Positions 41,857-50,712 of a stretch of 64,000 bases of DNA are shown piece after piece. This DNA is from CAVVAL01 sp963740215 (GTDB lineage: Bacteria; Actinomycetota; Actinomycetes; Mycobacteriales; Cryptosporangiaceae): NCBI GenBank assembly GCA_963740215.1, contig CAVUDJ010000012.1, forward strand, positions 964,099 through 1,028,098. Reading direction: 5' to 3'. The notes beneath the pieces are model-generated. The model saw only the letters and a list, made by a program, of their open reading frames with translations. It searched no databases and had not been told where the DNA came from. Numbering within the stretch: the first letter of the stretch is position 1; the number at the start of each line of letters is the position of its first letter. Both the position numbers and the translations under genes were made by a program.

Positions 41857-43797
41857 GTGTCCGAGGACAAGCCCCACAAGCCAGATCCCGAGCCGCCGGC
41901 TGCTGGCAAGCCGGTCGAAAAGCCAGCGGCCGTTTGGCAGCCGCCGGACGGTGGGGGACCGAGCACTGCTGGAGCGTCGGCGACCGCTGGAGGGCCGGCC
42001 ATCTCTGGGGGACCGGCCATCTCTGGGGGACCGGCCACGGGGCAGAAGCCGGGCACCGCTGGAGGGCCGGCCATCTCTGGGGGACCGGCCACGGGGCAGA
42101 AGCCGGGCACCGCTGGAGGGCCGGCCATCTCTGGAGGGCCGGCCACTTCTGGAGGGCTGGCCACTTCTGGAGTGCCGGCCACTTCTGGGGGGCCAGCCAC
42201 CCCGCATAAGCCGGCGCAGAAGCCGGGCACTGCGGAGCCAGCGGCGGGTGAGAGGGCGGTCGCTGTCCAGACGCTGCCTGCCGCGCCGCCGTACGTGCCG
42301 CCGCGCCCGTATGCCCCGCCGGTCGTCGAGCCGTTCAACGCATGGCCGGCGCGCGTGTGGCCGGTAGACCGGGAGGCTGCGGCGCCGATCGCCGTGCTCG
42401 CCGCTGCGGTCGGCGCGGGCTTCGTCGGGGCGGGCGTGCTGCGGCTGGCCGTGGTCGGGATCGGATGGGTACTGGTCGCGGTCGCCGTGCTGGCGGCGGC
42501 GTTCGGCACCCGGCGGCGCTGGCCCGATCCGTTCCAGCTCGCGGCGGCTCTCGGCACAGTGGCACTGCTCGGCGTGGGCGCGTTCCGTTCGGCCGGCTGG
42601 TTGTACTTCCTGTGCGTGGTCACGGCGTGGGCGGTCGGGACGATCGCGCTGGTCGGCGGCCGCACCTGGACGGGGTTGATCCTCGGGACGTTCTCGCCGT
42701 GGTTCGCGCAGGTCCGGGCGTTCGGCTGGAGCGGACGCGGGCTCATGCGCGTGCGCAGCCAGCAGGGCGGCCCGGCATTCGCCCGCGCGCTCGCCGTCGG
42801 CGCCGTGACGCTAGTGCTCCTGATCGTGTTCGGCGCGCTGTTCGCCAGCGCGGACGCCGCGTTCGCCGAGCTGCTCGGCGGGCTGCTGCCCGAGTGGTCG
42901 GTCAGCAACCTGATCTACCGGACGTTCCTGTTCGTCCTGGTCACCGGCGCGGCGCTGACGGCGGCGACGCTGGCGCACCGGCCGCCGCGCTTCGACGGGT
43001 TGGCGCCGGGCCGGGGCAAGGCACTGCCGGCGTGGGAGTGGGCGGTGCCGCTGGCGGTCCTCGACCTGCTGTTCCTGACGTTCGTCATCGTCCAGCTTCC
43101 GGTTCTCACCGGTGGCAAGGAGCACGTGATCTCCACAGGCGGCCTCACCTTCGCGGAGTACGCCCGGCAGGGGTTCTGGCAGTTGCTGGTCGTCGCCGCG
43201 CTGACACTCGGCGTGCTGGCGGTGGCGATCCGCAAGGTGAACCGTGAAAAGCGTCAAGACCGGACGCTGGCCCGGGTGTTGCTCGGGGCGCTGTGCGTGC
43301 TGGCGCTGGCGATCGTCGCGTCGGCCGTACGCCGGATGTGGCTGTACGAGGAGGAGTTCGGCTTCACCCGGCTGCGGATCCTCGTCCACGCGGTCGAGCT
43401 GTGGCTGGCTGTGGTGTTCGTGCTGGTCCTGGTGGCGGGCATCGCGCTGCGGGGGAGCTGGCTGCCGCGCGCCGTGCTCGGTACCGGCGTCGTCACGCTG
43501 CTGGTCCTCGCATACCTCAGCCCGGACGCGTTCATCGCCGACAAGAACGTCGAGCGGTTCGAGCGGACCGGCAAGATCGACGTCCAGTACCTCTCGACGC
43601 TCACCGCGGACGCCGTCCCCGGGCTGAACCGGCTTCCTGAGCCGAAGCGGTCGTGCGCGCTCCAGGACATCGCGATGTCGGTGGAATCGGACGAACCGTG
43701 GTACCAGTACAACCGGGCGCGGGAGCGGGCACGGGCGATCCTGGACGCGCGTCCCGTCACCCACTCGCGGGACTGCACGGGAGAATTGGCACGCTAA
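41857..43797 (+). CDS. DUF4153/DUF4173-type membrane protein with N-terminal Gly/Pro repeat region
   Basis: Residues 1-150 of this 646-residue protein are a low-complexity tail (GGPAISGGPATGQKPGTA repeats), followed by about ten membrane helices (for example AAPIAVLAAAVGAGFVGAGV and FWQLLVVAALTLGVLAVAI) and a C-terminal soluble tail with YQYNRARERARAILDARP. The membrane core resembles the DUF4153/DUF4173 family, often found next to regulators, but has no known activity. The repeat is tandem DNA and would vary in copy number. GTG 41857 follows AAGGAGCGATC. It follows the two-component system by 80 bases and may be its target. Confidence 0.8.
   Translation: MSEDKPHKPDPEPPAAGKPVEKPAAVWQPPDGGGPSTAGASATAGGPAISGGPAISGGPATGQKPGTAGGPAISGGPATGQKPGTAGGPAISGGPATSGGLATSGVPATSGGPATPHKPAQKPGTAEPAAGERAVAVQTLPAAPPYVPPRPYAPPVVEPFNAWPARVWPVDREAAAPIAVLAAAVGAGFVGAGVLRLAVVGIGWVLVAVAVLAAAFGTRRRWPDPFQLAAALGTVALLGVGAFRSAGWLYFLCVVTAWAVGTIALVGGRTWTGLILGTFSPWFAQVRAFGWSGRGLMRVRSQQGGPAFARALAVGAVTLVLLIVFGALFASADAAFAELLGGLLPEWSVSNLIYRTFLFVLVTGAALTAATLAHRPPRFDGLAPGRGKALPAWEWAVPLAVLDLLFLTFVIVQLPVLTGGKEHVISTGGLTFAEYARQGFWQLLVVAALTLGVLAVAIRKVNREKRQDRTLARVLLGALCVLALAIVASAVRRMWLYEEEFGFTRLRILVHAVELWLAVVFVLVLVAGIALRGSWLPRAVLGTGVVTLLVLAYLSPDAFIADKNVERFERTGKIDVQYLSTLTADAVPGLNRLPEPKRSCALQDIAMSVESDEPWYQYNRARERARAILDARPVTHSRDCTGELAR
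41988..42198 (+). repeat. Coding minisatellite, 18-bp units in 54-bp higher-order repeat
   Basis: About eleven units related to GGACCGGCCATCTCTGGG encode GPAISG/GPATSG. Two adjacent 54-bp higher-order copies (about 42007-42060 and 42061-42114) are almost identical, encoding GPAISGGPATGQKPGTA. The array is in frame within the preceding membrane protein. Confidence 0.85.
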
Positions 43798-43846
43798 GGT
43801 CGATCTCGCCGCCCCTGACCGATCCTAGGCGGCCGGCGGGTAAACG

Positions 43847-43868
43847 GTTCACCAGCAGTTCGTAGAGC
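43847..43868 (+). promoter_or_regulatory. Candidate PHO box before phoD
   Basis: GTTCACCAGCA (43847-43857) is followed directly by GTTCGTAGAGC (43858-43868), two 11-bp direct repeats of the type bound by actinobacterial PhoP. The site lies 50 bases before the phoD start. The first unit matches the known GTTCACC half better than the second. Confidence 0.5.
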
Positions 43869-43918
43869 CTGCGTAAAGTCGGATATTTCGTTAACTACTC
43901 GCCGGTAGCCTGCCGGCC

Positions 43919-45556
43919 ATGACGCCTCCGCCGCTCGATCGTCGCTCGTTCCTCCGCCTCTCCGCCGTTGCGGGCGGCGTGGTCCTGGTGCCCGCCGCCG
44001 CTGTCCGCGGCGCCAGCGCCGCCGCCGCGCCCCAGTTCGCCCACGGGGTCGCGTCCGGTGATCCGTTACCGGACGGGATCCTGCTCTGGACCCGCGTAAC
44101 GCCAACCGCCGAGTCGCAGCCCGGCTCGGGCGCCGGGCCGCGGGTGGACGTGCGGTGGGAGGTGGCACGGGACGCCGCCTTCCAGCAGATCGTCCGGAGT
44201 GGATCGGCCAGCACCGGCCCGGATCGTGACCACACGGTCAAGGTCGACGTCGACGGTCTCGCGCCTGCCACCGCGTACTGGTTCCGGTTCGACCTGGACG
44301 GCACGTTCTCCGGGGTCGGCCGCACCAAGACCGCCCCCGCGACGGACGCCGCCGTCGCGGGCCTGCGGTTCGGCGTCTTGTCCTGCTCGAACTGGCAGGG
44401 CGGGTACTTCTCGGCGTACCGGCACCTCGCCGCGCGCGGAGACCTCGACGCGATCCTTCACCTCGGCGACTACCTCTACGAGTACCCCGTCGGCGGGTTC
44501 GGCGCCCGTGGCGTGACGATCCGCCCCCACTCCCCGTCGCACGAGATGGTCAGCCTGGCCGACTACCGCCAGCGGCACGCGCAGTACAAGACCGACCCCG
44601 ACCTGCAGTCCCTGCACGCGAGGCACCCGTGGGTCATCACCTGGGACGACCACGAGACCGCCAACGACGCGTGGAGCGGCGGCGCCGAGAACCACCAGCC
44701 CGAGACCGAGGGTCCGTACGCCGTGCGCGCCGCCGCCGCCCGGCGCGCGTACCTGGAGTGGATGCCGGTGCGGGCCAGCGACGACGGCAAGATCTTCCGT
44801 CGGATCCGGTTCGGGCGGCTCGCGGAACTGTCCATGCTGGACCTCCGGTCGTACCGGTCGAAGCAGGTGACGTCGACCGACGGTAAGGGCGTCGAGGATC
44901 CGAACCGGACGATCGCCGGCAAGGACCAGTTCGCGTGGCTCAAGAGCGGACTCACCGGCACGAACGCGCAGTGGAAGCTGGTCGGCAACCCGGTGATGAT
45001 CGCGCCCGTCGGGCTCGACCTCGTGCCGAACAACCTGCTCGGCCCGATCGCCAAGCTGCTCGGCCTCTCGCAGGACGGTCTCGCGCTCAACGCCGACCAG
45101 TGGGACGGGTACGCCTTCGAGCGGCGCGAGCTGCTGCACGCGCTCGCAGACCGCCGCGTCAACGACACCGTCTTCCTCACCGGCGACATCCACTCGTCCT
45201 GGGCGAACGACGTGCCGCTCGACGCCGCGACCTACCCGGGACACTCCCGTAGCGTCGCGACCGAGTTCGTCACCACCTCCGTGACCAGCGACAACGTCGA
45301 CGACTTCCTCAAGGTCGCCCCGCGTACGGTGTCGCTGCTCGCCGAGGGCGCGATCCGTACGTTCAACCGGCACGTGCGCGCCGTCGAGATGGACTCGCAC
45401 GGCTACACGGTCCTGGACGTGCGCCCCGACCGCGTGCAGAGCGACTGGTGGTTCCTCGCCGACCGCACCAGCAAGACGAGCACCGTGCGGCACGGCGCCT
45501 CGTTCGGGGTGGCCAGCCGCTCGCAGAAGGTCACGCGGGTGGCGCGCCCGGTCTAA
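43919..45556 (+). CDS. phoD: PhoD-like secreted alkaline phosphatase/phosphodiesterase (Tat signal)
   Basis: This 545-residue enzyme begins with a twin-arginine signal (DRRSFLRLSAVAGGVVLVPA) and PhoD N domain (QFAHGVASGDPLPDGILLWT). Metal and catalytic motifs of the PhoD superfamily are visible: FGVLSCSNWQGGYF, LHLGDYLYEY near residue 181, TWDDHETANDAW near 242 and LTGDIHSSWAND near 420. It should hydrolyse phosphate esters outside the cell using calcium and iron. A candidate PHO box and -10 TAGCCT (43906-43911) precede the ATG. It sits between nuoB and nuoC without obvious link to respiration. Confidence 0.92.
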   Translation: MTPPPLDRRSFLRLSAVAGGVVLVPAAAVRGASAAAAPQFAHGVASGDPLPDGILLWTRVTPTAESQPGSGAGPRVDVRWEVARDAAFQQIVRSGSASTGPDRDHTVKVDVDGLAPATAYWFRFDLDGTFSGVGRTKTAPATDAAVAGLRFGVLSCSNWQGGYFSAYRHLAARGDLDAILHLGDYLYEYPVGGFGARGVTIRPHSPSHEMVSLADYRQRHAQYKTDPDLQSLHARHPWVITWDDHETANDAWSGGAENHQPETEGPYAVRAAAARRAYLEWMPVRASDDGKIFRRIRFGRLAELSMLDLRSYRSKQVTSTDGKGVEDPNRTIAGKDQFAWLKSGLTGTNAQWKLVGNPVMIAPVGLDLVPNNLLGPIAKLLGLSQDGLALNADQWDGYAFERRELLHALADRRVNDTVFLTGDIHSSWANDVPLDAATYPGHSRSVATEFVTTSVTSDNVDDFLKVAPRTVSLLAEGAIRTFNRHVRAVEMDSHGYTVLDVRPDRVQSDWWFLADRTSKTSTVRHGASFGVASRSQKVTRVARPV

Positions 45557-45564
45557 CGCTCTTG

Positions 45565-45618
45565 AGTTTCGGATTCTTGGGGGTTTCTGGCTCCGCCGAC
45601 CCCCAAGAATCCGAAACT
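45565..45618. terminator. Perfect 20-bp hairpin after phoD
   Basis: Arms at 45565-45584 (AGTTTCGGATTCTTGGGGGT) and 45599-45618 (ACCCCCAAGAATCCGAAACT) are perfectly complementary around a 14-base loop. The arm sequence recurs at 21028-21077. Placement after phoD suggests termination before nuoC. Confidence 0.8.
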
Positions 45619-45687
45619 GAACGGAGAGGCGCTGGTCACTGTGCTCCGGGAACAGTCACGGGGTTGGCCTGCCCTAGGATCGCGAAC

Positions 45688-46431
45688 GTGACTCCGGAGG
45701 AGATCGGTCCGCGGCTCGTCGAGGTGATCGGCGCCGGCGAGGCGAGCGTCTCTGCCGGTAGCGGCTACACGCGCGCCGTCGTCGACGTGCCGCCGTCAAG
45801 CTGGACAGAAGCCGCAACCCTGGCTCGGGACGATGAAAGCTTGGCGCTCACCTTCTTCGACTGGCTGTCCGGGGTGGACGCGGGCGAGTCCGGGTTCCAG
45901 ATCGTCGCGCACCTCTGGTCGGTGCCGCTGCGCCACGGTGTGCTGCTGCGTACGACCGTCACCCGCGAGTCCGCGCGGCTCGCCAGCCTCGTCCCGGTGT
46001 TTCCCGGCGCCGCGTGGCACGAGCGCGAGACGTTCGAGATGTTCGGCGTCGTGTTCGACGGGCATCCCGACCTGAAGAAGCTGCTCCTCCCAGACGAGTT
46101 CGAGGGCAACCCGCTGCGCAAGGAGTTCGTGCTCGCGGCGCGCGTCGCCAAGGCCTGGCCAGGCGCGAAGGAACCGGGGGAGAGCGAGAGCGGCGCTCCG
46201 AGCCGCCGCCGTATCCGCCCGCCCGGCGTTCCTGATCCCAACGAGTGGGGTCCGGATGCCGGCAAACTCGCCGCAGAGGAGCCCGAGCGTCCCGCCCGAC
46301 GCGCGCCTGGCGACCGGCCCGCGCGGCGCGCGCCCGGGGATCGCCCCGCGCGCCCCGCGCCGGAGGCCGGTGACCGACCGGCGAGGCCGGAAGAGCCGGC
46401 GGACAAGCCTGTCGAGGGTGGTGACGGCTGA
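45688..46431 (+). CDS. nuoC: NADH-quinone oxidoreductase subunit C with extended C-terminal tail
   Basis: This 247-residue protein contains the NuoC core (FFDWLSGVDAGESGFQIVAH, HLWSVPLRHGVLLRT, then FPGAAWHERETFEMFGVVF and LPDEFEGNPLRKEFVL, the diagnostic ERETYDMFGI-like and F.G.PLRKDF blocks). After about residue 160 comes a charged tail with the repeat RAPGDRPAR, probably disordered. It joins the peripheral arm. GTG 45688 is seven bases after TAGGAT (45675-45680), so it probably has its own leaderless promoter. nuoD does not follow; nuoH starts at the stop codon. Confidence 0.88.
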   Translation: MTPEEIGPRLVEVIGAGEASVSAGSGYTRAVVDVPPSSWTEAATLARDDESLALTFFDWLSGVDAGESGFQIVAHLWSVPLRHGVLLRTTVTRESARLASLVPVFPGAAWHERETFEMFGVVFDGHPDLKKLLLPDEFEGNPLRKEFVLAARVAKAWPGAKEPGESESGAPSRRRIRPPGVPDPNEWGPDAGKLAAEEPERPARRAPGDRPARRAPGDRPARPAPEAGDRPARPEEPADKPVEGGDG

Positions 46432-47393
46432 TGCCGCTCTGGGCCGAGTTGGCGTTGCGGGTGGGCGGCGCGCTGATCGCGTTCCTCACGTTGCCGCTGA
46501 TCGTGGGGCAGATGGAGCACAAGGCGATGGCGCACATGCAGGGCCGGTTGGGCCCCATGTACGCGGGTGCGTTCCATGGGTGGGCGCAGCTCGTCGCCGA
46601 CGGCGTGAAGTTCGTCCAGAAGGAGGAGGTCGTCCCAGCGCAGGCCGACAAGCCGGTGTTCCGGCTGGCTCCCGCGGTTGGGCTCCTGCCGTACCTCATG
46701 GTGTTCCTGCTGTTGCCGCTCGGCCCGTCGGGCCTGGTCGGCTCGGACCTCGACATCGGCCTGTTCCTCGTGCTGGCCATCGTGGGCGTCGGCGTCGTCG
46801 GCATGCTCATGGCGGCGTGGGCGAGCAGCAACAAGTACAGCCTGCTCGGTGGTATGCGTGGCGCCGCACAGCTGCTGGGGTACGAGCTGCCGTTCGTGTT
46901 GGCGGCGGCGAGCGTCGCGATGGCCGCTGGCACGCTGTCGCTGAGCGGCATCGTGGAGGCTTGGCGGCCGTGGTGGCTGCTGTGGCAGGCGCCGGCGATG
47001 GTGGTGTTCTTCGTCGCGGGGCTCGCCGAGATCCGCAGGCCGCCGTTCGACATGCCCATCGCGGACTCGGAGCTGGTCTTCGGCTACCTCACCGAGTACA
47101 CGGGGCTGCGGTTCGCGCTGTTCCTGCTGGCGGAGTACGCGGGGATCGTGGTGATCTCGGCGCTCACGACCGTCCTGTTCCTCGGCGGTTGGAGGGGGCC
47201 GTTCGCCGACGCCGAGCTGGGCTGGCTCTGGACGCTGATCAAGGTGCTGGCGGTCTCGTTCGTCGTGATCTGGGTCCGCGTGGCGTATCCGCGGCTCCGC
47301 GAGGACCAGCTCCAGCGGCTGTGCTGGCTGGTGCTGGTCCCGGTAGTGCTGGCGCAGCTGGTGCTCACCGCAGTGGTCAAGGTGGCGCTGTGA
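46431..47393 (+). CDS. nuoH: NADH-quinone oxidoreductase subunit H
   Basis: This 320-residue membrane subunit forms part of the quinone entry path. Conserved blocks include MEHKAMAHMQGRLGPMYAG near residue 25, QLVADGVKFVQKEEVVPAQA near 50-70, ANKYSLLGGMRGAAQLLGYE-like SNKYSLLGGMRGAAQLLGYE and EIRRPPFDMPIADSELVFGY, which carries acidic residues of the quinone channel. Eight or more helices are predicted. The ATG overlaps the nuoC stop by one base, in place of an intervening nuoD. Confidence 0.95.
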   Translation: MPLWAELALRVGGALIAFLTLPLIVGQMEHKAMAHMQGRLGPMYAGAFHGWAQLVADGVKFVQKEEVVPAQADKPVFRLAPAVGLLPYLMVFLLLPLGPSGLVGSDLDIGLFLVLAIVGVGVVGMLMAAWASSNKYSLLGGMRGAAQLLGYELPFVLAAASVAMAAGTLSLSGIVEAWRPWWLLWQAPAMVVFFVAGLAEIRRPPFDMPIADSELVFGYLTEYTGLRFALFLLAEYAGIVVISALTTVLFLGGWRGPFADAELGWLWTLIKVLAVSFVVIWVRVAYPRLREDQLQRLCWLVLVPVVLAQLVLTAVVKVAL

Positions 47394-47433
47394 TGCTGGT
47401 GTGGCGGGCCGTGGCAGGGCAGGATGCGGGTTC

Positions 47434-47943
47434 ATGAGCGGCATTCCGGGCGCGGGGTTGGCGAGGGGGCTGGCCATCACGCTGCGCACGATGACCCGCC
47501 GGGCCCACACCCGCCAGTACCCGGACACGAAGCCTGCCCTGCCGCCGCGTTCTCGTGGCGTGATCGCGCTGTTCGAGGAGAACTGCACGGTCTGCATGCT
47601 CTGCGCGCGCGAGTGCCCGGACTGGTGCATCTACATCGACTCGCACAAGGAGACGGTGCCGGCGCGCGAGGAGGGCGCCCGCGCACGCCAGCGCAACGTG
47701 CTCGACCGCTTCGCGATCGACTACGCACTCTGCATGTACTGCGGCATCTGCATCGAGGTGTGCCCGTTCGACGCACTGTTCTGGTCGCCGGAGTTCGAGT
47801 ACGCGGAGTACGACATCCGTGAGATGACCCACGAGAAGGAGCGGCTCCGCGACTGGATGTGGACGGTGCCTGCGCCGCCCGCCCACGATCCGAACGGGGA
47901 GCCGGCGAAGGAAGTGGCCGCCGCTGCGAAGGCGGCCGAATGA
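47434..47943 (+). CDS. nuoI: NADH-quinone oxidoreductase subunit I
   Basis: This 169-residue ferredoxin-like subunit carries clusters N6a and N6b: CTVCMLCARECP (near residue 51) and CMYCGICIEVCP (near 95), each a CxxCxxCxxxCP motif. The N-terminal helix GLAITLRTMTRRAHTRQYPD matches the family. A GTG 33 bases further upstream is in frame, but ATG 47434 gives the normal length. The C-terminal Ala/Lys tail is longer than in E. coli. The stop overlaps nuoJ by ATGA. Confidence 0.95.
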   Translation: MSGIPGAGLARGLAITLRTMTRRAHTRQYPDTKPALPPRSRGVIALFEENCTVCMLCARECPDWCIYIDSHKETVPAREEGARARQRNVLDRFAIDYALCMYCGICIEVCPFDALFWSPEFEYAEYDIREMTHEKERLRDWMWTVPAPPAHDPNGEPAKEVAAAAKAAE

Positions 47944-48503
47944 GCGTCACGGACGTGTTGGTGTGCGCCCTCGGCGTACTCGCGGTCGGATCAGCGTTGC
48001 TCGTCGTCACCACGCGTCATGTGGTCCGCGCCGGGTTGTGGCTGGTCGTGACGCTCGGCGCGCTGGCCGGCCTCTACCTCGTGCTCACAGCCGAGCTGGT
48101 GGCGTGGGTCCAGATGCTGATCTACGTCGGTGCGGTCGTCGTGCTGCTGCTGTTCGCGATGATGCTGACGCGGGCGCCGATCGGCCCGAGCGACGACCTC
48201 GACCGGCCGCGCTGGCCGGCGCTGCTGGTCGGGCTCGGTGCGGGTGGGGCGTTAGCGGCGCTGCTCATCCACGCGTACCGCTGGACCCGCGTCGACCTTC
48301 CCGAGGCCGGCACCGCCGAGCGCGTCGGCGCCGAGCTGTTCCGCGAGTGGGTGCTGCCGTTCGAGGTGCTGTCGGTGCTGCTCCTGGCCGCCCTCGTCGG
48401 CGCGATCGTGGTGTCCAGCCCAGCGGTCAAGCCCGCACCGAACGACGGTGATTCCGCCGCGCCTACCGCGCCCGCGCGTGACGCCGGCCCCGGGCGGCGG
48501 TAA
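47940..48503 (+). CDS. nuoJ: NADH-quinone oxidoreductase subunit J
   Basis: This 187-residue membrane subunit has five predicted helices. The conserved helix 3 pi-bulge region reads VAWVQMLIYVGAVVVLLLFA near residue 60-79 and is followed by MMLTRAPIGPSDDLDRPRW. It lies at the interface between NuoH and the antiporter-like subunits. The ATG overlaps the nuoI stop. A Pro/Ala-rich C-terminal tail (VKPAPNDGDSAAPTAPARD) is dispensable-looking. Confidence 0.93.
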   Translation: MSVTDVLVCALGVLAVGSALLVVTTRHVVRAGLWLVVTLGALAGLYLVLTAELVAWVQMLIYVGAVVVLLLFAMMLTRAPIGPSDDLDRPRWPALLVGLGAGGALAALLIHAYRWTRVDLPEAGTAERVGAELFREWVLPFEVLSVLLLAALVGAIVVSSPAVKPAPNDGDSAAPTAPARDAGPGRR

Positions 48504-48507
48504 CCCC

Positions 48508-48822
48508 ATGCACGTTGTGATTCCCTACGTACTCGCGGCGCTGCTCTTCGGTATCGGCGTCTACGGCGTGCTCGTGCGCCGCAACGCGGTGCTGCTGCTG
48601 ATGGCGGTCGAGCTGATGCTCAACGCCGTCAACCTGGTCTTCGTCACCGCCGACGTGTCGATCGTCGGGGTCCCGCGCAGTGGCCAGGTGTTCGCGCTGT
48701 TCGTGATCGTGCTGGCGGCGGCCGAGATCGGGGTTGGCCTGGCGATCGTTCTCCAGCTCTACCGTCGACGCCGCACCATCGCGGTCGACGAGGTCGACGT
48801 CTCGACGGAGGACGCGGCGTGA
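48508..48822 (+). CDS. nuoK: NADH-quinone oxidoreductase subunit K
   Basis: This 104-residue subunit has three helices (IPYVLAALLFGIGVYGVLVR, LLMAVELMLNAVNLVFVTA, GQVFALFVIVLAAAEIGVGL) with the conserved glutamates in helix 2 (AVELMLN) and helix 3 (AAAEIGVGLA) needed for proton transfer. ATG 48508 gives the normal family length; a longer upstream frame overlaps nuoJ and is rejected. The stop overlaps the nuoL GTG. Confidence 0.95.
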   Translation: MHVVIPYVLAALLFGIGVYGVLVRRNAVLLLMAVELMLNAVNLVFVTADVSIVGVPRSGQVFALFVIVLAAAEIGVGLAIVLQLYRRRRTIAVDEVDVSTEDAA

Positions 48823-50678
48823 GCGTCGACGTGTGGCTCGCGGCGGCGCTGCCTGTCCTGCCGGGCGTGGCGGGCCTGGCCGGGCTGCTGCTCCCGGCCG
48901 AGTCGAAGCGGCGCGCGGCGGGCCTGGCGCTGGGCGCCACCGGGCTGTCGTTCGTCGCCGCGATCGTCCTGGCGTGGCGGATCGTGGGAGGCGGCGACGA
49001 GATCGACGCCGCGCACCCGATCGCCGACTTCGGCTCCCTCGTCGTGACGGCGGCGGTACGGCTCGACAGCGTCGCGGCGCTGGTCGGGGTGATGGTCGGC
49101 GCGGTCGCTTTCGCGGTGCAGGTCTACTCCACGGGATACCTCGCCGACGACGACCGCTACGCCCCCTACGCCGCGCAGGTGTCGCTGTTCACGGCCGCGA
49201 TGATGCTGGTCGTCGTCTCCGGTGACCTGGTGATGCTGCTGGTCGGCTGGGAGGTCATGGGCCTCTGCTCGTACCTGCTCATCGGCCACGATCGATCGCT
49301 GCCCGAAGCCCCGGGCGCCGCGGTGAAGGCGTTCCTGGTCACGCGCGTCGGCGACGTCGGCTTCCTGCTCGGTGTCGTCACGCTGGGCGTCGCGGCCGGG
49401 TCGTTCCGCATCGCAGACGTGCTCGCGGCGGACCTCGGCGAAGGCACCCGCACCGCCGCCTGCCTGCTGCTCCTTGCCGGCGTCGCGGGCAAGAGCGCGC
49501 AGTTCCCGCTGCACACCTGGCTGCCGGACGCGATGGCCGGTCCGACGCCGATCAGCGCGCTGATCCACGCCGCCACGATGGTCGCCGCCGGCGTCTACGT
49601 CGTCGCCAGGCTGTTGCCGCTGTTCACCCCGACCGCACTGGCCGTCCTCGGCGTGATGGCCGCGATCACGATGCTGCTCGGCGCGTGCGCCGCGTGCGCG
49701 CAGGACGACATCAAGAAGGTCCTGGCGTGGTCCACGGTGAGCCAGCTCGGCTACATGACGGGCGCACTCGCGGTCGGCGCGCAGGGTCCGAGCCTCTTCC
49801 ACCTGCTCACCCACGCGGCCTTCAAGGCGCTGCTGTTCCTCGCGGCCGGCGCGGTGATCCACGCCGTCGGCACCAACCTCATGTCCGAGATGGGTGGCCT
49901 GCGCAAACCCATGCCGGTGACGTTCGTGACGATGACGATCGGCCTCGCCGCGCTCGCCGGCGTGCCACCGCTCGCCGGGTTCTGGAGCAAGGAGAGCATC
50001 CTCGGTGCCGCCGAACACGCGGGCACCGCGACCGGCTGGACCGTGCTGGTCGCCGGCTTGCTGACGGTCGCGATCACAGCGGCGTACGTCACCCGCCTGT
50101 GGCTGCGCACGTTCTTCGGGACCGGTCAGGCGGCCCACCCGCACGACCCACCGCCGTCGATGCGCTGGCCGCTCATCGGGCTCGCCGTTCCAGCGGCGCT
50201 GATCGGCTTCTTCGCCCTGGGCGACGGCCTGGCGCGACACCTCGGCGGCGCCTGGTTCGCGTACGCCCCGCTGAGCGAGGCGCCGCATGGCCCGTCCCTG
50301 ACGCCCGAACTGACCACCACCCTGGTCTCGCTGCTGCTCATCGCCGCAGGCGGCGGAGCGGCGTGGCTGGTCTGGCGGGGTGCCCCCGCCGAAGATCCGG
50401 CGAAGGCTCTCGGTCCGTTGCGGCCGGTGTTCGAGCAAGCCTTCTATCTCGACGATGTGCAGGACGCACTCGTGGTCCGGCCGGTCATTGCGCTGGCCAC
50501 GGCGGTCAGAGCTGGCGACGAGCAGCTGGTGGACGGGGCTGTCGAGAGCACCGGCCGGGGCGCCGTAGGTCTTGGCGGGTTGCTCGGGCGGGTCCATGCT
50601 GCGGGCCTCGGCCGGTACGCCACGGCGGTGCTGGGCGGTTCGCTCCTGCTCGCTGCCGTGGCGGTGGTGCTGTCGTGA
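48819..50678 (+). CDS. nuoL: NADH-quinone oxidoreductase subunit L
   Basis: This 619-residue antiporter-like proton channel shows GWEVMGLCSYLLIGH near residue 145, GKSAQFPLHTWLPDAMAGPT then PISALIHAATMVAAGVYVVA (helices 7-8, conserved lysine and histidines), DIKKVLAWSTVSQLGYMTGA near 296 and THAAFKALLFLAAGAVIHA. The C-terminal long amphipathic helix region is present. GTG 48819 overlaps the nuoK stop. A 34-base gap separates it from nuoM. Confidence 0.95.
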   Translation: MSVDVWLAAALPVLPGVAGLAGLLLPAESKRRAAGLALGATGLSFVAAIVLAWRIVGGGDEIDAAHPIADFGSLVVTAAVRLDSVAALVGVMVGAVAFAVQVYSTGYLADDDRYAPYAAQVSLFTAAMMLVVVSGDLVMLLVGWEVMGLCSYLLIGHDRSLPEAPGAAVKAFLVTRVGDVGFLLGVVTLGVAAGSFRIADVLAADLGEGTRTAACLLLLAGVAGKSAQFPLHTWLPDAMAGPTPISALIHAATMVAAGVYVVARLLPLFTPTALAVLGVMAAITMLLGACAACAQDDIKKVLAWSTVSQLGYMTGALAVGAQGPSLFHLLTHAAFKALLFLAAGAVIHAVGTNLMSEMGGLRKPMPVTFVTMTIGLAALAGVPPLAGFWSKESILGAAEHAGTATGWTVLVAGLLTVAITAAYVTRLWLRTFFGTGQAAHPHDPPPSMRWPLIGLAVPAALIGFFALGDGLARHLGGAWFAYAPLSEAPHGPSLTPELTTTLVSLLLIAAGGGAAWLVWRGAPAEDPAKALGPLRPVFEQAFYLDDVQDALVVRPVIALATAVRAGDEQLVDGAVESTGRGAVGLGGLLGRVHAAGLGRYATAVLGGSLLLAAVAVVLS

Positions 50679-50712
50679 CCCGTGACCTGCACACATCTCT
50701 CGCGGTGGCGCC

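Noticed and set aside
45765..47630. 621-residue frame on the minus strand
   Set aside because: Antisense to nuoC/nuoH/nuoI; low-complexity and no family motif.
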